A stretch of DNA of 18,517 nucleotides from JBMNOI01 sp050942995 (GTDB lineage Bacteria; Chloroflexota; Anaerolineae; UBA1429): positions 1 to 18,517 of the forward strand of contig JBMNOI010000076.1 of assembly GCA_050942995.1 (NCBI GenBank), in the 5' to 3' direction. Under the pieces are notes generated by a model. That model was not told the origin of the DNA, did no database searches, and saw nothing but the letters and a program-made list of their open reading frames with translations. The translations under genes were made by a program, and so were the position numbers. Below are positions 13,387-18,517 of this stretch, in pieces. Positions within the stretch are counted from its first letter, which is position 1. Each line of letters begins with the position of its first letter.

Positions 13387-13890
13387 ATGAGAACCCTGTT
13401 CGGCTTGTTCGAGGATTATGGCGACGCGCACGAGGGCGTCAGTGCGTTGATCGAAAGCGGTTTTGATGAGGATGATATGAACGCCATCGTCTATGAAGAT
13501 GTCGCCCGCATTGCAATGATCACCATGAATGTGGATCTGGCGGCCGCCAGGGCGCGATCCGGCGCAGCCGCGAGCGACCGCCCGTTGCGCGGGCTGGAGC
13601 ACCTGCTCGCCGGGCAACAGGCAATGCGAATTCCCGGGCTGGGCATGGTGCTTGCCGCGGGCGAACTCGCCACCACAACGGTCGAGACGACGGCAACCCC
13701 CGAGCGTGAAAGCGGGCTGATGGCGGCGCTGCTCGGCCTCGGCATAACGCCGGATGTCGCCGAGGCATACGAGGATGGCATCCGCCATGGTGGCGTTCTA
13801 TTCGGCATTCAGGTAGATGGCGAACGAGCCGCCGAAGCCGCCGACATTATGCGAGACCATGGCGCACGCCGGGTGGGACATTACGGCTGA
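13387..13890 (+). CDS. YflT/general stress protein 17M-like protein
   Basis: A 167-residue cytosolic protein. It opens MRTLFGLFEDYGDAHEGVSA and closes GGVLFGIQVDGERAAEAADI followed by MRDHGARRVGHYG. This is the two-part alpha/beta pattern of YflT-like (heat-induced stress protein) domains, where a short beta strand and a helix search for 'adjacent' residues and the C-terminal half repeats the theme. The middle (about 65-105: GLEHLLAGQQAMRIPGLGMV and LAAGELATTTVETTATPERES) is glycine- and alanine-rich, as in relatives with a small hydrophobic insert. The ATG at 13387 follows GGGGGA; an in-frame ATG seven codons earlier is less well placed. Molecular role is unknown; relatives are induced by stress. 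It converges on manA across a 20-bp hairpin. Confidence 0.7.
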   Translation: MRTLFGLFEDYGDAHEGVSALIESGFDEDDMNAIVYEDVARIAMITMNVDLAAARARSGAAASDRPLRGLEHLLAGQQAMRIPGLGMVLAAGELATTTVETTATPERESGLMAALLGLGITPDVAEAYEDGIRHGGVLFGIQVDGERAAEAADIMRDHGARRVGHYG

Positions 13891-13931
13891 GGATACCGTG
13901 CAAGGGGCAGTGCTCCCGCCCCACAAGCGAA

Positions 13932-13976
13932 GCCGTTCATATCGCCGGAAGCTACACTTCCGGCGATATGAACGGC
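13932..13976. terminator. Perfect 20-bp hairpin between two convergent genes
   Basis: Positions 13932-13951 and 13957-13976 are exact reverse complements with a 5-nt loop CTACA. They lie midway between the ends of the stress-protein gene (13890) and manA (13992). Neither side has a T-run. It most likely serves as a shared end structure for both transcripts. A smaller GGGGC/GCCCC stem sits just before it (about 13905-13923). Confidence 0.65.
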
Positions 13977-13991
13977 CATCGCCAAACGCCC

Positions 13992-15002
13992 CTAATCCTG
14001 GCGATCGACATATACCCGCAGCCAGGCGCTTGTGCCCCGTGAGCGCACGCCAAAGTCGCCCAGAACCGCCGGCAACAATGCAAAGCGCACCGCGTTCAGC
14101 GCCAGCGGAGCGCCCTCCCAGGCGATTTCGCCGGCGCCACCGATGCAACCCCATATCTCGAAAGTGGCGCCGGTGCAACGTCCGTTGAACGCCGCCCCAT
14201 CGGCCAGAGTGATCTGCTCGGCGGTAAACTTTTCACCGTCGACAAGCAGCGATCGACGGACTCCCTCACCTTCATAGAGCAGCCGGGGCTCGGTTCGACC
14301 CGGCTCGATCTGGCTCCAGTCGATCACATCCAGCGCCTTGTCCACATGCAGCGGCCGCGGTCGGCCGTCGGCGCCCACACGTCCCCAGTCATGAACGCGA
14401 TAGGTGGTATCCGAGTTCTGTTGAATCTCGGCCACTACCGCACCGGCCGGCAGGGCGTGCACGGTGCCGGCCGGCACATAGAAGCAATCACCCGGCGCGA
14501 TGGTCACGCGATGGAGTTGCTCTTCCAGCGTGCCGTTCTCGATCGCCCGGCGCAGGCTGCGCCGCGTGGCGCCTCGCGCCAATCCGTAGATCAACTCGGT
14601 GCCCGGCTCGGCATACAAGACGTACCACATCTCGGTCTTGCCCAGCTCGCCTCCTTCATGGGCGGCGGCATATTCATCATCGGGGTGCACCTGAACCGAC
14701 AGATCATCGTTCGCATCCAGCAGCTTGACCAGAAGAGGGAAACGGCCGCGTGTTAGCATGGCCCTCGAATTGCTGCCCACCAGATCGGTGCCCATCGCCT
14801 CCATGACCTCTGGAAGAGTGCGCCCCTTCCATTTGCCGGATTCGACGCGTGTAGGCGATGTGGGGTGGCCCGAAATGTCCCAGCTCTCGGCAACGATGCC
14901 CTCCGGCAATTGTCGCCCAAAAAGCGTCTCCAATCGCCGACCACCCCAGATATAGTCGCGAAACTCGGGCTCGAACGTGAGGGGGTACACGTCCTCATGC
15001 AT
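13992..15002 (-). CDS. manA: Mannose-6-phosphate isomerase, class I
   Basis: A 336-residue zinc-dependent cupin enzyme that interconverts mannose-6-phosphate and fructose-6-phosphate in the cytosol. Motifs: EFRDYIWGGRRLETLFG near the N-terminus, the zinc ligands QVHPDDEYAA (Gln104, His106), GKTEMWYVL (Glu124) and PAGTVHAL (His182), and the substrate-site arginine in TTYRVHDWGR (Arg202). It is the short bacterial form, close to the B. subtilis ManA/Pmi length. The ATG at 15002 has AAAGGAG, 12 nt away, which is long but no better start is present. It is the second gene of an operon, 35 nt after the sugar isomerase/epimerase, and faces a beta-mannosidase across a shared promoter region, which fits mannose catabolism. 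Confidence 0.93.
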   Translation of the reverse strand: MHEDVYPLTFEPEFRDYIWGGRRLETLFGRQLPEGIVAESWDISGHPTSPTRVESGKWKGRTLPEVMEAMGTDLVGSNSRAMLTRGRFPLLVKLLDANDDLSVQVHPDDEYAAAHEGGELGKTEMWYVLYAEPGTELIYGLARGATRRSLRRAIENGTLEEQLHRVTIAPGDCFYVPAGTVHALPAGAVVAEIQQNSDTTYRVHDWGRVGADGRPRPLHVDKALDVIDWSQIEPGRTEPRLLYEGEGVRRSLLVDGEKFTAEQITLADGAAFNGRCTGATFEIWGCIGGAGEIAWEGAPLALNAVRFALLPAVLGDFGVRSRGTSAWLRVYVDRQD

Positions 15003-15037
15003 GTCCGATGCGTGCTCCTTTCTATCGACAGGACCGC

Positions 15038-15805
15038 TCAGGATGGTAGCAGCCCGCGAATAAAGGCGATAGCCTCTGGCGCCACAGCCTCGTAATCCTG
15101 TCGGTACAGATCCAGCGCCAGCCCGCCCTTGAATCCAACCTCGTCCAGCGCCCGCACATAGTCCCCCAACGACATATCCCCTTCATGCGGCAATAGATGG
15201 TCGTGTACGCCACGGGCCATATTTTCGATGTGCCCGTGCACGATGTGTTCGCCGACGGCATGGATGGCCTCCATCGGATCGGGGTCGCACAAAAAAACGT
15301 GCCCCAGATCCAGGTTGGCTTTGAGGTGCGGCGAATCGATCTCGTCGAATATGCGCAGCAGATCGGCGGTGCAGCCGATCACAAATCCGGGCTCGAATTC
15401 CAGCGCCAGGGTCACTCCGTTATCCTCTGCCGCGCGAACCAGGTCGCGCGTGCGTCCTACAACGCGCGCCCAGACGTCGTCATCGTCCTTTTGCGGCGGC
15501 GCGCCCGAGAATACAAAGATATCGCTGCCAAAGGAGGGCGTGGCTTCGATCCCCCGGATCGTATCACTAAAATAGGCATCGTCATAGATATAGTCTTTAT
15601 GATAGCTCACCGAGAAGGATGTCAATCCCAGATCGACCAGGTGGTCGCGCACGCGCGCGATGAGGTCATCGTTCAACAGGGATGGTGCCACGTCAGGATT
15701 CTCCAGACAAAGCTCTACGCCGTCAAAGCCCAGTCGGTGAATCACACTCAGGCATTCCAAGATAGGATAGTGCGCCAGGGGCTGTGTACGTCCATATAGT
15801 TGCAT
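15038..15805 (-). CDS. Sugar phosphate isomerase/epimerase (xylose isomerase-like TIM barrel)
   Basis: A 255-residue AP-endonuclease-2-type TIM barrel of the IolE/IolI/tagatose-epimerase superfamily. Metal-site motifs visible are LALEFEP (Glu, about residue 136), ANLDLGH (Asp and His, about 166-169), VHGHIEN (His, about 190-192) and LALDLYR near the C-terminus. LPHEGDM supplies the loop found in this superfamily. The substrate is not evident. Start choice: ATG 15814 directly abuts the AAAGG site (no spacing), whereas ATG 15805 (MQLYGRTQPLAHYPILE) is 8 nt away from it, so 15805 is preferred. It is the first gene of an operon with manA, divergent from the beta-mannosidase. A ketose 3-epimerase or an isomerase acting on a mannose-related sugar is plausible, but is inference. 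Confidence 0.82.
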   Translation of the reverse strand: MQLYGRTQPLAHYPILECLSVIHRLGFDGVELCLENPDVAPSLLNDDLIARVRDHLVDLGLTSFSVSYHKDYIYDDAYFSDTIRGIEATPSFGSDIFVFSGAPPQKDDDDVWARVVGRTRDLVRAAEDNGVTLALEFEPGFVIGCTADLLRIFDEIDSPHLKANLDLGHVFLCDPDPMEAIHAVGEHIVHGHIENMARGVHDHLLPHEGDMSLGDYVRALDEVGFKGGLALDLYRQDYEAVAPEAIAFIRGLLPS

Positions 15806-15831
15806 AAATTCCATCCTTTCGTGTTGGCCCC

Positions 15832-15860
15832 ATCATACCACCGTCCCGCCGTGCTGAAAA
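15832..15860 (-). promoter_or_regulatory. Promoter of the isomerase-manA operon, with an overlapping hairpin
   Basis: On the minus strand TTTTCA (15855-15860), a 17-bp spacer and TATGAT (15832-15837) with a TG extension. A perfect 9-bp stem with a GAAA loop (15847-15868, CGCCGTGCT/AGCACGGCG) covers the -35 box and spacer, and could be an operator for a dimeric regulator. Confidence 0.55.
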
Positions 15861-15880
15861 GCACGGCGATGCCCTGCATG

Positions 15881-15909
15881 TTGACGTCGCTGCGACAAAG
15901 CCCCATAAT
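15881..15909 (+). promoter_or_regulatory. Promoter of the beta-mannosidase gene
   Basis: TTGACG (15881-15886), a 17-bp spacer and CATAAT (15904-15909), nearly the same layout as the dehydrogenase promoter at 11894. It stands 44-50 bp from the divergent isomerase promoter, with the 9-bp inverted repeat (15847-15868) between them. Confidence 0.7.
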
Positions 15910-15972
15910 GTGAGCGCGGCGTAGCCTGTGCCTGCAATCATTATCGCCATCCAACGAAGGAGGGAGCCCCCT

Positions 15973-18507
15973 ATGGTCGGGACCATGAGCCTGGACGGCA
16001 CCTGGAAACTACGAGGCATCGACGGACGACGAGGCGGCGTCGCCTCGTACTGCATGGAGGGTGCTGACGAGCGCACCTGCATCGACGCGCAGGTCCCCGG
16101 TGAAGTTCACCTGGATCTGATGCGCTGTGGACAGATCGATGATCCGCGATGGGGCACCAACGCCCTGCGCGCTCGCTGGGTCGAAGAGCAATTCTGGATC
16201 TATCATCGCACCTTTACGGTCCCGCCGGAGGCGCTCGAGGCCGAGCGTGTGTGGCTGGTGTTCGAGGGGCTGGACCATTTCGCCGAGATCTATCTGAACA
16301 ACACGCTGGTGGGCACCCACACCAATATCTTTTACCCCTGTCGTGTCGATGTGACCGACGTACTGCGAGAGGGGGAAAACTACCTCGCCATCAGCCTAGA
16401 CGGGGGTCTGCACTGGGCGGGCGATCGGCCCGGCAAGGAGTACGATCCGCGCCACAGCGATGGCCCCATGCACAAGCGCATGTGGCTGCGCAAACCACAG
16501 TACCAGTTCGGTTGGGACTGGAATCCGCGCCTCATCAACGTCGGCATCTTCAGGCCGGTGCGCCTGGAATGGGCCGATAGCGTCCGTATCGATCAGATCA
16601 CGGTATATCCCGAGCTGGCCGACGATCACAAGAGCGCCACGGTCAATGCGCGGTTGCATCTGGAGAATGTCACCGATCGGGCCATGCACGCCACGCTGAC
16701 GCTGGAGGTCACCTCTCCAGACGGCGACGCCCTGCCCGTCGCAGAGGAAACCGTGGTGCTGGAGCCGGGCATATCGACGCAGTCGCTGGCCGTGACGGTG
16801 CAAAACCCTGATCTATGGTGGCCGCGGCCCTATGGAGGGCAACCTCTCTACGGCGTCACCTGCCGGGTGCAGGTGGGCGATAGGGAGGTGGATCGTCGGC
16901 AGTGTCGCACCGGCATCCGCTCGGTGCGCATCAACCAGGATCCACATCCCCAGGAGGGGAACTATTTCATTATCGAGATAAACGGCACGCCTATATTCGC
17001 CAAAGGCGGAAACTGGGTGCCGGCCGACATGATCTATGCCGATGTGGATGTCGAGCGCTATCGCAAGCTGATTGATCTGGCCGTCGAGGCCAACTTTAAC
17101 ACCCTGCGGGTGTGGGGCGGCGGCCTGTACCTCGATCACGACTTTTTGAACCTGTGCGACGAGGCCGGCATCATTATCTGGCACGACTTTATCTTTGCCT
17201 GCGCCCAGTATCCATCGGGCGACCCGCAGTTTCTGCGAGATGTGCGGCGCGAGGTGACCTACATCACCCGCGAGCTGTCGCCGCATCCCAGCCTGGTGAT
17301 ATGGTGTGGCAACAACGAGATCGAAATGGGCGCCTGGGATTGGGACTATGATACGATGCACGCCCACCCGGACTATGCCCTGTATCACATGGAGATCCCC
17401 CGCATCGTCAGCATCGAGGATCCCTCGCGGCCCTACTGGCCGAGCTCGCCTTACTCGCCCGACTATTCCGATCCCAACTCGCCCATCATCGGCGACCAGC
17501 ACCCCTGGCACGTGTCGCTGGGCGAGAATCGCGCCAATTTCTGGGCTTATCGCACCGACGTGAGCCGCTTCCCCAACGAGGGGGGCGCGCTGGGGGCCTC
17601 TTCGCCGGCCACGCTGCGCCAGTTCCTGCCCGAAAATGAGCAGTATTATCTCTCGCCGAGCTGGGAATACCATGACAATGAGATGGTCACCCGCTCACAC
17701 ATGCTGCTCAATGAGGAATGGTTCGATCGTTGGCTGGGCCTGAACCCCGGCGACATGTCGCTGGATGACTATGCCTACTACAGCGGACTGTTGCAGGCCG
17801 AGGCGCTCGTCGAGTACTCGAACAACTTTAGGCGGCGCATGTTCTCCACCTCGTCGGCCATCTTCTGGATGTATAACGACTCGTGGCCCGTCACCCACGG
17901 CTGGACCATCGTCGATTACTACTTCCGCCGCAAAGTGGCCTACCATCCGGTGCGTCGGGCTTTTGATCCGATCCAGATCATCCCGTCCCTGGACGGCGAT
18001 CAGGTCACCGTCTATGGCGTGAACGATACGCTGTCGGCCTGGCGCGGTGAGGCCCGCTATGGGCTGGCCTGCTTCGACGGCGGTCGCAAGCTGGAAGAGG
18101 TCGTGTCCGTCGATCTGGCGCCCAACTCGGCCACCGTCATCGGTCGTATCCCGCTGGCCGAATGGCAGATGCTGGGCTATCGCAAAGCGGCCGCCTATGC
18201 CACCCTGTGGCAGGATGGGTACGCCGTGCGTCAGAACCGGCTGCTGATGGCCGCTTATAAAGAGATCGACTGGCCCGAGGCCCGGGTGCGCGTCGAGCGC
18301 CAGGGCGACTATGCCGTGTTCAACAGCGACGTGTTCTGCTGGGGTGTGTGTCTCGATCTGGACGGCGAAGCAGATCTGGCCGACGATCTGTTCGATCTGT
18401 TGCCGGGCATCCCCTGGAGCATGCCCTGGCCGCAGGATCGGCCGCTTCCCACAGTGAGCCGGGTGGCCAACTATCGCCTGCCCCGACGGCCGGCTTCCAC
18501 CCCATAA
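15973..18507 (+). CDS. GH2 beta-mannosidase
   Basis: An 844-residue glycoside hydrolase of family 2, no signal peptide, so cytosolic. The N-terminal jelly-roll (1-200: LDGTWKL, VPGEVHLDLM, FEGLDHFAEIYLNN) is followed by GWDWNPRL (180-187), typical of beta-mannosidases. An immunoglobulin-like domain (about 205-320) leads to the TIM barrel with FAKGGNWVPADM, RVWGGGLYLDHDFLNLCDEA and the acid/base Glu449 in IWCGNNE. The nucleophile is most likely Glu536 in FPNEGGALGASSP, where characterised members have SEFG-like sequence. A later block WMYNDSWPVTHGWTIVDYY is usual. It removes beta-mannose from manno-oligosaccharides. The ATG at 15973 has AGGAGGG at 8 nt; the frame is open 15 codons further but without a site. 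Its stop is followed by an A-rich run at the window end, perhaps the start of a terminator. Confidence 0.92.
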   Translation: MVGTMSLDGTWKLRGIDGRRGGVASYCMEGADERTCIDAQVPGEVHLDLMRCGQIDDPRWGTNALRARWVEEQFWIYHRTFTVPPEALEAERVWLVFEGLDHFAEIYLNNTLVGTHTNIFYPCRVDVTDVLREGENYLAISLDGGLHWAGDRPGKEYDPRHSDGPMHKRMWLRKPQYQFGWDWNPRLINVGIFRPVRLEWADSVRIDQITVYPELADDHKSATVNARLHLENVTDRAMHATLTLEVTSPDGDALPVAEETVVLEPGISTQSLAVTVQNPDLWWPRPYGGQPLYGVTCRVQVGDREVDRRQCRTGIRSVRINQDPHPQEGNYFIIEINGTPIFAKGGNWVPADMIYADVDVERYRKLIDLAVEANFNTLRVWGGGLYLDHDFLNLCDEAGIIIWHDFIFACAQYPSGDPQFLRDVRREVTYITRELSPHPSLVIWCGNNEIEMGAWDWDYDTMHAHPDYALYHMEIPRIVSIEDPSRPYWPSSPYSPDYSDPNSPIIGDQHPWHVSLGENRANFWAYRTDVSRFPNEGGALGASSPATLRQFLPENEQYYLSPSWEYHDNEMVTRSHMLLNEEWFDRWLGLNPGDMSLDDYAYYSGLLQAEALVEYSNNFRRRMFSTSSAIFWMYNDSWPVTHGWTIVDYYFRRKVAYHPVRRAFDPIQIIPSLDGDQVTVYGVNDTLSAWRGEARYGLACFDGGRKLEEVVSVDLAPNSATVIGRIPLAEWQMLGYRKAAAYATLWQDGYAVRQNRLLMAAYKEIDWPEARVRVERQGDYAVFNSDVFCWGVCLDLDGEADLADDLFDLLPGIPWSMPWPQDRPLPTVSRVANYRLPRRPASTP

Positions 18508-18517
18508 AAAAGAGGGG

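Noticed and set aside
13000..13788. 262-codon minus-strand frame over the structured stretch and the stress-protein gene
   Set aside because: Its N-terminal half is antisense to the YflT-like gene and the rest has no recognisable domain; no ribosome binding site.
15904..15920. lac-operator-like half site TGTGAGCGC beside the mannosidase -10 box
   Set aside because: Only half of a symmetrical site is present; the other half does not match.
1..18517. CRISPR array, transposon ends, integrase or defence island
   Set aside because: No regularly spaced repeats, transposase motifs or defence genes were seen; the CPBP protease alone is not evidence of phage defence.

Overview
The window comes from a GC-rich bacterium with short intergenic gaps and strong AGGAGG-type ribosome binding sites. 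I think a Chloroflexota (Anaerolineae-like) genome is most likely. The reasons are SpoVS outside a sporulation locus, a cysteine-poor 'zinc-free' ribosomal protein S4, a lone ArsA-type ATPase with a small partner, and a YibE/F lipoprotein-like protein next to plant-sugar glycosidases. The assignment is inference; no rRNA or other phylogenetic marker settles it.

Layout. (1) 1-2610, minus strand: a sulfur/Fe-S operon read as Rrf2 regulator, LarE-type sulfur transferase, cysteine desulfurase, then the start of an unidentified gene. The desulfurase is broken twice, by an internal deletion of about 70 nt that removes a cofactor-binding motif and by a one-base loss. (2) 2676-5710, plus: a CPBP membrane protease, then a small helical protein coupled to an ArsA/Get3-like ATPase, closed by a strong terminator. 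(3) 5801-7822, minus: SpoVS with a long leader, and a YibE/F membrane protein. (4) 7863-10186, plus: a GH42 beta-galactosidase whose leader contains an intrinsic terminator and a possible antiterminator arm. (5) 10457-11793, minus: a zinc-ribbon miniprotein and a solitary rpsD with a structured leader. (6) 11894-13976, plus: a zinc-dependent medium-chain dehydrogenase, a structured gene-free stretch, and a YflT-like stress protein. (7) 13992-18507: a divergent mannose module, with a sugar isomerase/epimerase and manA on minus and a GH2 beta-mannosidase on plus, fired from a shared 158-bp promoter region.

How the genes fit together: the beta-mannosidase would release mannose, and ManA would send mannose-6-phosphate into glycolysis after a kinase not seen here. 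The TIM-barrel isomerase and perhaps the dehydrogenase and GH42 enzyme would handle related sugars. This looks like hemicellulose or galactomannan use, but no transporter or sugar regulator lies in the window.

No obviously new defence or mobile system is visible: there is no CRISPR array, transposase, integrase, tRNA or rRNA. The most interesting signals are RNA-level or gene decay: the GH42 leader attenuator, the spoVS leader with two start options, the doubly broken desulfurase, the run of hairpins at 13003-13178, and several long perfect hairpins without U-tracts at gene ends.
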